Source: Sphingobium sp. Leaf26 (GTDB taxonomy: Bacteria; Pseudomonadota; Alphaproteobacteria; Sphingomonadales; Sphingomonadaceae). From it: 64,000 nt of DNA. A program made the translations under genes and the position numbers. Location of the stretch: assembly GCF_001421665.1 (NCBI RefSeq), contig NZ_LMKV01000004.1, positions 347 through 64,346 of the forward strand, written 5' to 3'. The notes beneath the pieces were generated by a model. It did no database searches. It saw only the letters and a program-made list of their open reading frames with translations, and had not been told where the DNA came from. This document shows, piece after piece, positions 18,805 to 27,511 of this stretch (positions within the stretch are counted from its first letter, which is position 1; each line of letters opens with the position of its first letter).

Positions 18805-19695
18805 ATGGCCGACCTGGCCCCGATTTACGATGAGATGCGGGCAAGCCCGATGAACGACTGGGTGGGCGGCTCGGACCCCGAACTGGTCGGCGATGCCTGC
18901 ATCGCGATCCTGACCCGGCTGCTGCCGCTCGGCGGCCAGTCGCGCATATTGGATTTCGGCTGCGGCATCGGTCGTGGGCTGGTGTCGCTGCACAAGGCCG
19001 GAGTCCGGCCGCAGCAACTGGTGGGCATGGACATCATGCCGCCGGTGATCGATTTTTGCGACCAGCATATCGCGCCCCATCTGCCGAACACCCGGTTCGA
19101 ACTGATGGAGGGCGCGAACGATCATTATGATCGCTTCATCGAGCAGCGCGAACGCAAGACGACCACAGCCCTGACCGAGGCCTATCGCGACAATTTCACC
19201 GATGCCTATGCCTTTTCGGTATTCACCCACCTGACCCAGGCCGATTTTCAGCTCATGCTGAACTTCGTATCCTCCATGCTGAAGCCGGGGGGGCGGTTCA
19301 TGTTCACCTGCTTCGAGCTGAACGAGTTTTCCCGCCATATGGTGCTGGCCGGTCAGGCGATCTTTCCGCTCGATCGCCAGCGCATGTATGAGGCGGACGA
19401 TGTCTTCATCGCGAATCCAGACGATCCACTGGCCTTCATCGCCTTCGACATCGACCTGATCCGGCAGATGGTGTGGCAGGCCGGCATGGCCGTGACCAAG
19501 GTCAGCTATGGCTGCTGGATGGGCGGCGGCATGGGCGATGGATTGCAGGACGCGATCGTCTGCACCAAATTGCCGGCGCTCAAGGCTGTCGATGATGTGA
19601 AGATGACGCCGCTGGTCCATCGCGAGCCTGACGCCCGGCCGGACAAACCGGCTTCATCGCTCAAAAAGCTGCTCCGTCACTGGACGGGACGATAA
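18805..19695 (+). CDS. Class I SAM-dependent methyltransferase
   Basis: The 296-residue protein has the SAM-binding motif I ILDFGCGIGRGL near residue 50 and the following acidic GMDIMPP segment, typical of class I methyltransferases. A later KPGGRFMFTCFE segment is the usual motif after the substrate-binding strand. The substrate is unknown. The ATG at 18805 is chosen because AAGGGAC lies 5-11 bases upstream. The gene stands alone between two terminators and is convergent with the quinone oxidoreductase gene. Confidence 0.82.
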   Translation: MADLAPIYDEMRASPMNDWVGGSDPELVGDACIAILTRLLPLGGQSRILDFGCGIGRGLVSLHKAGVRPQQLVGMDIMPPVIDFCDQHIAPHLPNTRFELMEGANDHYDRFIEQRERKTTTALTEAYRDNFTDAYAFSVFTHLTQADFQLMLNFVSSMLKPGGRFMFTCFELNEFSRHMVLAGQAIFPLDRQRMYEADDVFIANPDDPLAFIAFDIDLIRQMVWQAGMAVTKVSYGCWMGGGMGDGLQDAIVCTKLPALKAVDDVKMTPLVHREPDARPDKPASSLKKLLRHWTGR

Positions 19696-19696
19696 G

Positions 19697-19733
19697 AAAA
19701 GGGGCCGCCAAGACGCATCGTGGCGGCCCTTTT
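19697..19733. terminator. Bidirectional terminator between convergent genes
   Basis: GGGCCGCCA (19702-19710) pairs with TGGCGGCCC (19721-19729), flanked by AAAA on the left and TTTT on the right. It can serve both the methyltransferase gene (plus) and the oxidoreductase operon (minus). Confidence 0.8.
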
Positions 19734-19742
19734 CATGCCGGT

Positions 19743-20711
19743 TCAGGGGAGAAGGATCGTGGTCCCCGTCGTCTCCCGCGCCTCCAACGCCCGATGCGCC
19801 TCGGCGGCGTCGGCCAAGGCGAAACGCTGGCCGATCACGGCCTTCACCACGCCGCGCTGCATCCGGTCGAACAAACGATCGGCCGTATTGGCCAGATCCT
19901 GCGCCGTAGCGATATAGTCGAACAGGGTGGGTCGCGTCACATAGAGCGAACCGCCCCGGCTGAGGTCCAGCAGGCTGACCGGCGGCACCGCGCCTGACGC
20001 ATTGCCATAGCTGACCATCATGGCGCGCCGCTTGAGGCTGGCGAGCGAGGCGCTCCAGCTATCCTTGCCGACGCCGTCATAGACGACATCCACACCCGCG
20101 CCGCCGGTCAGGTCGCGCACCTGCGCGGCCAGATCCTCGAACGGGCCATGCAGGCTGTGATCCGCCACGACCGACGCTGCTTTTCTGGCCGACCCGCAAT
20201 GGGCGATCACTATCACACCCTTGTCGCGCAGCCAGGGTACCAGCACCGATCCGACACCGCCCGCCGCCGCATGGACGAGGGCGACCTGACCGGCCTTCAG
20301 CGGCACGATATCCTCCGCCAGATAGCAGGCGGTCATGCCCTTGAGCATCATCGCCGCCGCATCCTGCGTCGACACGCCATCGGGAATACGGACCACGCGA
20401 TCCGCCGGCACGATCCGGTGCGTGGCATAGGCGCCAAGGCCATTGGCGCAGCCCACCTTGTCCCCGATCGCCAGACCGGAGATGCCGGGGCCGACGGCGG
20501 CGATCACCCCGGCGCCCGCCGACCCCAGCGGGGTGGGGAGGGGGGCCGGGTAGAGGCCAGTGCGGTAATAGGTGTCAATGAAGTTCAACCCGACCGCGTC
20601 CTGCGCGATCAGCACCTCGCCTTCACCCGGCGCGCCCGGATCGAAATCCTCGCGCGCGATGACGTCCGGCCCGCCATGGCTGCGGGCCACCATGCGCCAT
20701 GCGTCGCTCAT
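19743..20711 (-). CDS. NADPH:quinone oxidoreductase-like MDR protein
   Basis: The 322-residue protein is a medium-chain dehydrogenase/reductase of the zeta-crystallin/quinone reductase type. It has DAVGLNFIDTYYRTGLYP near residue 40, characteristic of Qor proteins, and the NADPH-binding AAAGGVGS motif near residue 145. It lacks the cysteine cluster of zinc alcohol dehydrogenases, as expected for quinone reductases. It would reduce quinones by one or two electrons with NADPH. Its ATG shares a base with the stop of the upstream dienelactone hydrolase gene (TGATG), so the two are co-translated. Confidence 0.87.
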   Translation of the reverse strand: MSDAWRMVARSHGGPDVIAREDFDPGAPGEGEVLIAQDAVGLNFIDTYYRTGLYPAPLPTPLGSAGAGVIAAVGPGISGLAIGDKVGCANGLGAYATHRIVPADRVVRIPDGVSTQDAAAMMLKGMTACYLAEDIVPLKAGQVALVHAAAGGVGSVLVPWLRDKGVIVIAHCGSARKAASVVADHSLHGPFEDLAAQVRDLTGGAGVDVVYDGVGKDSWSASLASLKRRAMMVSYGNASGAVPPVSLLDLSRGGSLYVTRPTLFDYIATAQDLANTADRLFDRMQRGVVKAVIGQRFALADAAEAHRALEARETTGTTILLP

Positions 20712-21406
20712 CAGGCGAGCGACTGCGCGAAGAAATCGGCGGTGCGCCCATCCGCGAGTTCCGCGCCGGCTTCGTCGCGGCGATTGCCCATCTCGGCAGC
20801 GAAGCCATGGTCCAGCCCCTCATAGTCGAACAGGGTGACATGGCGGTTGTCGGCCAACCCTTCGTGCATCGCCTTCTGCGCGTCGGGCAGGACGAAATGG
20901 TCGGCGGTCGGCACATGCAGCAGCACCGGCTTGCCGATCGCATGCTGCTCATTCAGCAGTCCGTCGATGCCGACGCCATAATAGCCGACAAAGGCATCGC
21001 CGTCGGTGCGACAGGCCGCCATGAAGGCCATCCGCCCGCCCAGGCAATAGCCGACGAGGCCAACCTTCTCCGCCCCGGCGGCGCGGGCCGCCGTGATCGT
21101 CGCTTCAATGTCGCGAATGCCCTGATCCTGGTTGAACTTCTGCATCAGGCCGATCGCCGTCTGGAACTCTTCAGGCACATCGGCGTCCAGTTCGACCCTC
21201 GGCTCCAACCGCCAGAACAGGTCGGGCGCATAAGCGACGTAACCGGCCTTGGCCCAGCCATCGCATTTGCGGCGGATGCCTTCATTCACGCCGAAGATTT
21301 CCTGAATGACGATGATCGCCGCCTTCGACTCGCCTTCGGGTCGCGCTACATAGGCGTCGAACGAACCGTCGCCGTCCAACGTGCTGATCGGGGTAAAATC
21401 GCCCAT
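20711..21406 (-). CDS. Dienelactone hydrolase family protein
   Basis: The 231-residue alpha/beta hydrolase has the nucleophile motif GYCLGG with cysteine as nucleophile, which is the hallmark of dienelactone hydrolases, then an aspartate and a histidine (DHGF) late in the chain. True DLH opens dienelactones in chlorocatechol breakdown; many chromosomal members act on other esters, and no catechol genes are nearby, so the substrate is uncertain. No signal peptide is present. It is the first gene of a two-gene minus-strand operon with the quinone oxidoreductase. Confidence 0.87.
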   Translation of the reverse strand: MGDFTPISTLDGDGSFDAYVARPEGESKAAIIVIQEIFGVNEGIRRKCDGWAKAGYVAYAPDLFWRLEPRVELDADVPEEFQTAIGLMQKFNQDQGIRDIEATITAARAAGAEKVGLVGYCLGGRMAFMAACRTDGDAFVGYYGVGIDGLLNEQHAIGKPVLLHVPTADHFVLPDAQKAMHEGLADNRHVTLFDYEGLDHGFAAEMGNRRDEAGAELADGRTADFFAQSLA

Positions 21407-21558
21407 GCCGATATCCTTTTATTGGAAAGATAGAGCGCATATTGGCCGTTCCTATGCCGGGCGCAACCGCTGGCTACGTTTAAAATTTGCCTTGTCACCG
21501 CCATTTGCGGCATGACGGCGCGACCGCGATCAATAGGCCGACAGGGAAGGGCAGGGAC

Positions 21559-21810
21559 ATGAAGGTAACCGTCGATGTGGACTGCACTCCGGCAGAAGCC
21601 CGCGCCTTTCTGGGCCTGCCCGATGTGACGCCCATCCATGACAAATACATCCGCACCATGCTGGACGGCTTCGACGGCATTGGCAGCGCCGAACAGATGG
21701 AGACGCTGTTCAAGAGCTTCTCGCCTATGGGCGATGCGGGCATGCGCCTGTTTCAGCAGATGATGAACATGGGCCTGTCGGGCATGTCGGGAAGCAGCGA
21801 CAAGAAATAG
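21559..21810 (+). CDS. DUF6489 family small protein
   Basis: The 83-residue product (MKVTVDVDCTPAEARAFLGLPDV) matches a small conserved family found in sphingomonads, often just upstream of mnmE. Its function is unknown. A methionine-rich C-terminal helix (FQQMMNMGLSGMSG) is notable and recalls phasin-like or PHA-granule-associated segments, but this is only a resemblance. The start at 21559 has GGCAGGGAC immediately upstream. The gap to mnmE is 5 bp, so the genes are likely co-transcribed. Confidence 0.8.
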   Translation: MKVTVDVDCTPAEARAFLGLPDVTPIHDKYIRTMLDGFDGIGSAEQMETLFKSFSPMGDAGMRLFQQMMNMGLSGMSGSSDKK

Positions 21811-21815
21811 CTTTT

Positions 21816-23108
21816 ATGTCCGCGCGCGACGACGACACGATCTTCGCCCTGTCCAGCGGTGCGCCGCCGGCGGGGATAGCGGTCATTCGGATGAGCGGGC
21901 CGCAGGCCGGTGCCGCGCTCCGTGCGCTTGCGCGCCGCCTGCCGATGCCGCGCACCGCCAGCCTTGCCTTGCTCAAAGACCCGCGCGACGATACCCCGCT
22001 CGACCGCGCGCTGCTGCTGTGGCTGCCCGGCCCCGCCACGGTGACGGGCGAGGACATGGCCGAACTCCATTGCCATGGCGGCCGTGCCGTCATCGCTGCA
22101 GTCGAGGACGCGCTGCGCGCGATGTCAGGCCTGCGCCGTGCCGAAGCCGGTGAATTTACCCGCCGGGCCTTCGCCCATGGCCGAATGGACCTGAACGCCG
22201 TCGAGGGCCTGTCCGATCTGCTCGCCGCCGAAACGCAGGGCCAGCGCCGCGCTGCGCTGCTGATGGCGGAGGGGCATTTCTCCCGCCGAATCGACGACTG
22301 GCGCCGGCGCCTACTCGACCTTGGCGCCATGGCGGAAGCCGCACTCGATTTCTCGGATGAGGATGATGTGCCCGACGCCGCGATCGAGCAGCGGATCGGG
22401 GCGGGCATCGCCGCGCTGGCGCGGGATGTCGCCACTATCCTTGCCGCGCCATCGGCGGAGCGGTTGCGCGATGGTGTGCGGGTCGTGCTGGCCGGGCCGC
22501 CCAATGCCGGCAAGTCCACGCTGCTCAATGCGTTGGTCGGACGTGACGCCGCAATCGTATCGGATATCGCCGGCACCACCCGCGACCGTATCGAAGTGCC
22601 TGCCGCGATCGGTGGCACCGCTTTCCTCTTCACCGACACCGCCGGCCTGCGGGACGAGACAGGCGATGCGATCGAGGCCATCGGCATAGACCGCGCCCGC
22701 GCCGCTTTGGACGCCGCCGACATCATCCTGTGGCTCGGCGACCCCGCCGACCTGCCCCGCGCGGATGCCATCCTGGTCGCCGCGCAAAGTGACCGCAACG
22801 ATGCCGGACGCCCCGGCCTGTCCCTCTCCGCCCACAGCGGCGCGGGCATGGACGCGCTCATCGACATGCTCCGCACCCGCGCCGCAGCGCTGCTGCCGGG
22901 GGAGGGCGACTATGCCCTGCATGCGCGACAGAGACAGCGAGTTGGACAGTTGATCGAGCATCTTCACGCTGCCGGCACGACCAGCGACCTGCTCGTCATT
23001 GCCGAGGATCTCCGTCTCGCCCGCAGCGCCATCGACGCCCTGACCGGGCAAGCCGGCACGGAGGACATGCTGGACCGTCTCTTTTCCGGCTTCTGCATCG
23101 GCAAATAG
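21816..23108 (+). CDS. mnmE: tRNA modification GTPase MnmE
   Basis: MnmE, with MnmG, installs carboxymethylaminomethyl (or related) groups at uridine 34 of certain tRNAs, using a formyl-tetrahydrofolate-type donor and GTP hydrolysis. The 430-residue protein has the N-terminal folate-binding domain (ALSSGAPPAGIAVIRMSGP), the helical domain with the inserted G domain (G1 GPPNAGKSTLLN near residue 227, G3 DTAG) and the C-terminal FCIGK with the catalytic cysteine. The length is near the usual 430-455. It is followed by mnmG after a parS-like site. Confidence 0.97.
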   Translation: MSARDDDTIFALSSGAPPAGIAVIRMSGPQAGAALRALARRLPMPRTASLALLKDPRDDTPLDRALLLWLPGPATVTGEDMAELHCHGGRAVIAAVEDALRAMSGLRRAEAGEFTRRAFAHGRMDLNAVEGLSDLLAAETQGQRRAALLMAEGHFSRRIDDWRRRLLDLGAMAEAALDFSDEDDVPDAAIEQRIGAGIAALARDVATILAAPSAERLRDGVRVVLAGPPNAGKSTLLNALVGRDAAIVSDIAGTTRDRIEVPAAIGGTAFLFTDTAGLRDETGDAIEAIGIDRARAALDAADIILWLGDPADLPRADAILVAAQSDRNDAGRPGLSLSAHSGAGMDALIDMLRTRAAALLPGEGDYALHARQRQRVGQLIEHLHAAGTTSDLLVIAEDLRLARSAIDALTGQAGTEDMLDRLFSGFCIGK

Positions 23109-23112
23109 AAAC

Positions 23113-23128
23113 TGTTCCACGTGGAACG
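23113..23128. other. parS-like ParB-binding site 1
   Basis: TGTTCCACGTGGAACG, a 16-bp near-palindrome centred on CACGTG, lies 4 bp after mnmE. It matches the chromosomal parS consensus TGTTTCACGTGAAACA with symmetrical T-to-C / A-to-G changes, a common functional variant, plus one end mismatch. Confidence 0.75.
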
Positions 23129-23180
23129 CTTTTGACCCTGCCCTCTTAACCTGCCTCCTGCTTTCTGGTAAGGGCGCCCC

Positions 23181-25031
23181 ATGCAAACAAGCTATGATGT
23201 GATCGTGGTCGGTGGCGGCCATGCCGGCTGCGAGGCAGCGGCGGCGGCCGCGCGCAAGGGCGCGTCTGTGGCCCTGTTGACTTTCGCGCGTGAGACGGTC
23301 GGCGCCATGTCCTGCAATCCGGCGATCGGGGGCCTGGGCAAGGGCCATCTGGTCCGCGAGGTCGATGCGCTGGACGGCCTGATCGCCCGCGCCGCCGACG
23401 CCGCCGCCATCCATTATCGCATGCTCAACAGCAGCAAGGGCGCCGCCGTGCAGGGGCCGCGCGTGCAGGCGGATCGCAAGCGCTATCGCGCGGCCATCCA
23501 CCAGATGCTCGACGCGCAGGCCGGGCTGGACATTGTCGAGGGTGAAGCCGATCATCTGCTGGTCGAGCATGGCACGATTGTCGGCATCGCGCTGGCCGAT
23601 GGCCGCACATTGCAAGCCCCGGCCATCGTGCTGGCGACTGGCACCTTCCTGGGCGGTAAGCTCTTCCGCGGCGACGAGCGCGAAACCGGGGGCCGGATCG
23701 GCGAACGCGCCGCCGGCGCGCTGGGTGCCCAGTTGCGCAATCTCGGACTGCCTATCGCCCGGCTCAAGACCGGTACCCCACCGCGCCTCGATGGGCGTAC
23801 GATCAATTGGGCTGCACTCGAAACCCAACCATCGGATGGTGGGCTATGGACCATGTCGCCGCTGTCCGCAGGCCGCATCCTGCCGCAGCTCGATTGCGCC
23901 ATCACCCGCACCAATGATGCGACCCATGCGATCATCCGCGACGGCCTGGGACGCTCGCCTCTGTTCAGCGGTGCGATCGAGGGACGGGGGCCGCGCTATT
24001 GCCCGTCGATCGAGGACAAGGTGTTGCGCTTCGGCGACCGCGACGGCCATCAGATTTTCCTGGAGCCGGAAGGGCTGGACGACCCGCTGGTCTATCCCAA
24101 TGGCATCAGCACATCCCTGCCCACCGATGTTCAGCTCGCCATGGTCCGCTCCATGCCGGGGCTGGAGCAGGTCGAGATTGTGGTGCCCGGCTATGCAGTC
24201 GAATATGACCATGTCGATCCGCGTACGCTCGATTCCACGCTGGAGGTGCGCCAACTGCCCGGCCTGTTCTGCGCCGGCCAGATCAACGGCACCACCGGCT
24301 ATGAGGAAGCAGCCGCGCAAGGCCTGATCGCCGGTATCAATGCCGCCGCCCGCGCCCGCGATGAAGCGCCGCTGATCCTCGACCGCGCCAGTTCCTATAT
24401 CGGCGTGATGATCGACGATCTTGTCCTTCAGGGCGTGACCGAACCCTATCGCATGCTGACCGCGCGCGCCGAATATCGCCTGCGCCTGCGGGCCGACAAT
24501 GCCGAGACGCGGCTCGGTCCGATCGGCCTTGCCCATGGCGTCATCGGCACGGATCGCGCCGCCCGACTGACCGCACGGCAGACGTTGCGCGGACAGATTG
24601 ACGCAGAACTGGACCGGCCGATGACCGCCAGCGAAATGGCGCGCGCCGGTGCTGCCGTTCGACAGGATGGCGCGCGCCGCACCCTGTTCGAATGGGCGCG
24701 CTTCCCTGAGGTGGACCGCACCCTGATCTGCGCACTCGCCCCGACACTGCGCGACGCACCCGTTGACCTGCGCGACGAGATATTGGAGGACGCCCATTAT
24801 GCGCCCTACCTCCAGCGGCAGGATGCAGAGATTGCCGAACTGCGCCGCAACGAGCGGGTCGCCATTCCTGCCGATTTTGATTTTCAGACCATTGGGGGCC
24901 TTTCCACCGAAATGATCGAGCGACTGGACGCCGCCCGCCCGGATACGCTGGCCGCTGCCGGCCGTATTCGTGGCATCACCCCTGCGGCGCTGGCCGCCAT
25001 CCTTGTCCATGTCCGTCGGGTGGCCGCATGA
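23181..25031 (+). CDS. mnmG: tRNA uridine-5-carboxymethylaminomethyl modification enzyme MnmG
   Basis: MnmG is the FAD-dependent partner of MnmE in wobble-uridine modification. The FAD-binding motif [11 protein letters not shown] is near residue 11. The family signatures [21 protein letters not shown] and [12 protein letters not shown] follow, then the second nucleotide-binding region and the C-terminal helical domain that binds MnmE and tRNA. At 616 residues it is full length. It overlaps rsmG by 4 bp (ATGA). Confidence 0.98.
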   Translation: MQTSYDVIVVGGGHAGCEAAAAAARKGASVALLTFARETVGAMSCNPAIGGLGKGHLVREVDALDGLIARAADAAAIHYRMLNSSKGAAVQGPRVQADRKRYRAAIHQMLDAQAGLDIVEGEADHLLVEHGTIVGIALADGRTLQAPAIVLATGTFLGGKLFRGDERETGGRIGERAAGALGAQLRNLGLPIARLKTGTPPRLDGRTINWAALETQPSDGGLWTMSPLSAGRILPQLDCAITRTNDATHAIIRDGLGRSPLFSGAIEGRGPRYCPSIEDKVLRFGDRDGHQIFLEPEGLDDPLVYPNGISTSLPTDVQLAMVRSMPGLEQVEIVVPGYAVEYDHVDPRTLDSTLEVRQLPGLFCAGQINGTTGYEEAAAQGLIAGINAAARARDEAPLILDRASSYIGVMIDDLVLQGVTEPYRMLTARAEYRLRLRADNAETRLGPIGLAHGVIGTDRAARLTARQTLRGQIDAELDRPMTASEMARAGAAVRQDGARRTLFEWARFPEVDRTLICALAPTLRDAPVDLRDEILEDAHYAPYLQRQDAEIAELRRNERVAIPADFDFQTIGGLSTEMIERLDAARPDTLAAAGRIRGITPAALAAILVHVRRVAA

Positions 25032-25672
25032 CCGAAGACGAAGCCCGCGCCTGGTTGCAGGCGCAATTCGATGTTTCACGTGAAACATGGGATCTGCTCG
25101 AACGCTATGTCGCGATCCTTCTTTCTGCGGCAGACGAGCAGAACCTGATCGCTGAGTCCACCAAGGCCCACATCTGGACACGGCATATCATGGATTCGGC
25201 ACAGTTGCTGAACCATGCCGGCGATGATGACGGGCGGGACTGGATCGACTTGGGATCAGGCGCCGGTCTGCCCGGCATCGTCATCGCCTGCTTGGTCGAT
25301 CGGCCGTTGATGATGGTTGAATCCCGTCGCAAGCGCATAGACTTTCTCAACGATGTCATCGCCGATCTCGATCTCGGCAACGCCCGCGTCTTCGGAGGAC
25401 GGGTCGAAACGGTCCCCGCGACCAAGGCGGCCGTTATCAGCGCGCGCGCCTATGCGCCCCTGCCCAAGCTGATCGCCTCCGCGCTGCACCTGTCCGATAA
25501 AAAGACCGTCTGGGTGCTGCCAAAAGGGCGAAATGCGCAAAATGAACTGGAGGCGGCGCGTCCGGCATGGCAAGGTGTGTTTCACGTGGAACCGAGCGTA
25601 ACGGACGCCGACAGCGCCCTGATCATCGCTCGGGGCCTCACACCCGCTGGCAAGAAGAAAGGTCGTCCATGA
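25028..25672 (+). CDS. rsmG: 16S rRNA (guanine-N7) methyltransferase RsmG
   Basis: RsmG methylates G527 of 16S rRNA. The 214-residue protein has the SAM-binding motif [12 protein letters not shown] near residue 75 and the [11 protein letters not shown] segment. It overlaps mnmG upstream (ATGA) and parA downstream (ATGA). Two parS-like sites lie inside its coding sequence: a perfect one near the 5' end, read as DVSRET, and a variant near the 3' end, read as VFHVEP. The coding sequence has therefore been kept compatible with two ParB sites. Confidence 0.96.
   Translation: MTEDEARAWLQAQFDVSRETWDLLERYVAILLSAADEQNLIAESTKAHIWTRHIMDSAQLLNHAGDDDGRDWIDLGSGAGLPGIVIACLVDRPLMMVESRRKRIDFLNDVIADLDLGNARVFGGRVETVPATKAAVISARAYAPLPKLIASALHLSDKKTVWVLPKGRNAQNELEAARPAWQGVFHVEPSVTDADSALIIARGLTPAGKKKGRP
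25072..25087. other. parS: Perfect parS centromere site 2
   Basis: TGTTTCACGTGAAACA matches the widely conserved chromosomal parS consensus at all 16 positions and is a perfect palindrome. It lies within rsmG, 0.6 kb before parA. ParB should nucleate here and spread to form the segregation complex. Confidence 0.93.
25578..25593. other. parS-like ParB-binding site 3
   Basis: TGTTTCACGTGGAACC matches the parS consensus at 14 of 16 positions, including the central TTTCACGTG half. It lies in the 3' part of rsmG, 76 bp before parA, where ParB could also influence parAB expression. Confidence 0.78.
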
Positions 25673-26451
25673 TCCGCATCGCCATAGCGAACCAGAAGGG
25701 TGGGGTGGGCAAGACCACGACCGCGATCAATCTCGCGACCGGCCTTGCCGCCACCGGGCTTCGGGTGCTGCTGGTCGATCTCGACCCGCAGGGTAATGCG
25801 TCGACGGGCCTGGGCATCGGTCAGGCCGAACGTGCCCAATCCAGCTATGACCTGCTGGTTGGCAATTGCGCGTTGGACGATACGATCGTCACCACCCGCG
25901 TACCCAAGCTGGATCTCGTCCCGGCGACGCAGGATCTGTCGGGCGCCGAGATCGAACTGATCGACTATGAGGAGCGTACCCACCGGCTCGCGCGCGTACT
26001 GGATGAAGCCCAGCCGGGGCGCTGGGACATCTGCCTGATCGACTGTCCGCCTTCGCTCGGTCTGTTGACGATCAACGCCATGGTTGCGGCGCAATATCTG
26101 CTCGTCCCGCTTCAATGCGAGTTTTTCGCGCTGGAGGGGCTGTCGCAACTGCTCCAGACGGTCGAACGCATTCGCGGTCGCTTCAACCCCGGCCTGTCGA
26201 TCATGGGCGTGGCGCTGACCATGTACGACCGCCGCAACCGCCTGACCGATCAGGTCGCCGACGATGTCCGCGCCTGCCTGGGTGACCTCGTCTTCTCGAC
26301 CGTCATTCCGCGCAATGTGCGTCTGTCCGAAGCGCCCAGCCATGGCGTCCCCGCCTTGATCTACGACTTCCGCTGTTCGGGGTCTGAAGCCTATATGCGT
26401 CTGGCGCGTGAGCTGATCGCGCGCCTGCCCCGACAGGAGGTTGCCGCTTGA
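25669..26451 (+). CDS. parA: Chromosome partitioning ATPase ParA
   Basis: ParA is the Walker-type ATPase whose nucleoid gradient moves ParB-parS complexes apart after replication. The 260-residue protein starts at [17 protein letters not shown], with the deviant Walker A lysine, and carries the DLDPQGNASTG and LIDCPPSLG motifs. The open frame upstream belongs to rsmG read out of frame; the ATG at 25669 overlaps the rsmG stop. There is no N-terminal DNA-binding extension, so it is the chromosomal (Soj-like) short type. It is coupled to parB by a TTGA overlap. Confidence 0.97.
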   Translation: MIRIAIANQKGGVGKTTTAINLATGLAATGLRVLLVDLDPQGNASTGLGIGQAERAQSSYDLLVGNCALDDTIVTTRVPKLDLVPATQDLSGAEIELIDYEERTHRLARVLDEAQPGRWDICLIDCPPSLGLLTINAMVAAQYLLVPLQCEFFALEGLSQLLQTVERIRGRFNPGLSIMGVALTMYDRRNRLTDQVADDVRACLGDLVFSTVIPRNVRLSEAPSHGVPALIYDFRCSGSEAYMRLARELIARLPRQEVAA

Positions 26452-27389
26452 ACGACGAAACGACCGACAAGCCGAAGATCGCCAAGCGCCCCCACGGTCT
26501 GGGCCGGGGCCTGTCCGCCCTGTTGGGCGATGCCACCCGCGAAGAACCGGTTGCCGCGACCAATCCGCCGGCCAATGGCAAGTCCGTGCAGAGTATCGAG
26601 GTGGCACTGATACAGCCGCACCCGGAACAGCCGCGCCGCCATTTCGATGAGGGCGCGTTGCAGGAACTGGCCGACAGCATTGCCAAGCGCGGCGTGATCC
26701 AGCCGATCATCGTGCGGCCCCATGGCGGCGGTTTCCAGATCATCGCCGGCGAACGCCGCTGGCGCGCGTCGCAGCGGGCGCAGCTGCATCGCATCCCCGC
26801 GATCGTCCGCGACTTTGACGAGCAGGAAACGCTCGAAATCGCGCTGATCGAGAATATCCAGCGCGAAGATCTGAACCCGATCGAAGAGGCGGAAGCCTAT
26901 CGCAAGCTGATCGCCGAATTTCATCATAGCCAGGAAGCGCTCGGCCGCATCGTCGGCAAGTCGCGCAGCCATGTCGCCAACCTGATGCGCCTGCTGGAAT
27001 TGCCCAAGACAGTGCAGCAGCAGGTGATGGAAAGCCGGATCAGCATGGGCCATGCCCGCGCCCTGATCGGCCTGCCCGATTCCGAAAAGCTGGCCCGCCA
27101 GATCGAGGAAAAAGGCCTGTCGGTCCGCGACACCGAACAGTTGGTCCGTCGTGTCAAGACCGGCGTGGAAGCCCCCGTCTCGCGGCGCGCAAGCAGCGCG
27201 GGCGCTGGATCGACCAGCGACAAGGATCCCGACATCGCCGCGTTGGAACAGCATCTGGCCGATATATTGGGGCTGAAGGTCGAGATCGCGCATGAAGGCG
27301 GATCGGCCGGCGGCCATCTGTCGCTGCGCTATTCCAACCTCGACCAGTTGGACATGCTATGCCAGCGCCTGTCGGGCGAACGTATCTGA
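26448..27389 (+). CDS. parB: Chromosome partitioning protein ParB
   Basis: ParB binds parS and acts as a CTP-dependent sliding clamp. The 313-residue protein has an N-terminal ParA-interaction segment (RPHGLGRGLSALLGD), the CTP-binding domain with GERRWRA, the helix-turn-helix region (SRSHVANLMRLLELP) and the C-terminal dimerisation domain. The start is probably TTG at 26448, overlapping the parA stop as TTGA; the conserved GLGRGLSALLGD comes only 17 residues later, so no later start is likely. Confidence 0.97.
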   Translation: MNDETTDKPKIAKRPHGLGRGLSALLGDATREEPVAATNPPANGKSVQSIEVALIQPHPEQPRRHFDEGALQELADSIAKRGVIQPIIVRPHGGGFQIIAGERRWRASQRAQLHRIPAIVRDFDEQETLEIALIENIQREDLNPIEEAEAYRKLIAEFHHSQEALGRIVGKSRSHVANLMRLLELPKTVQQQVMESRISMGHARALIGLPDSEKLARQIEEKGLSVRDTEQLVRRVKTGVEAPVSRRASSAGAGSTSDKDPDIAALEQHLADILGLKVEIAHEGGSAGGHLSLRYSNLDQLDMLCQRLSGERI

Positions 27390-27511
27390 ACGACCGGGCT
27401 TTGCTGCGTTCTGCGGCAACAGGCCAGCCGCGCCCGACGCGCATCATGATGGTTCCTTTCCGCCCATAACTACCACTGGCCTTTTGCCCCCTCGCTCCCT
27501 AGCGTGGGGCC

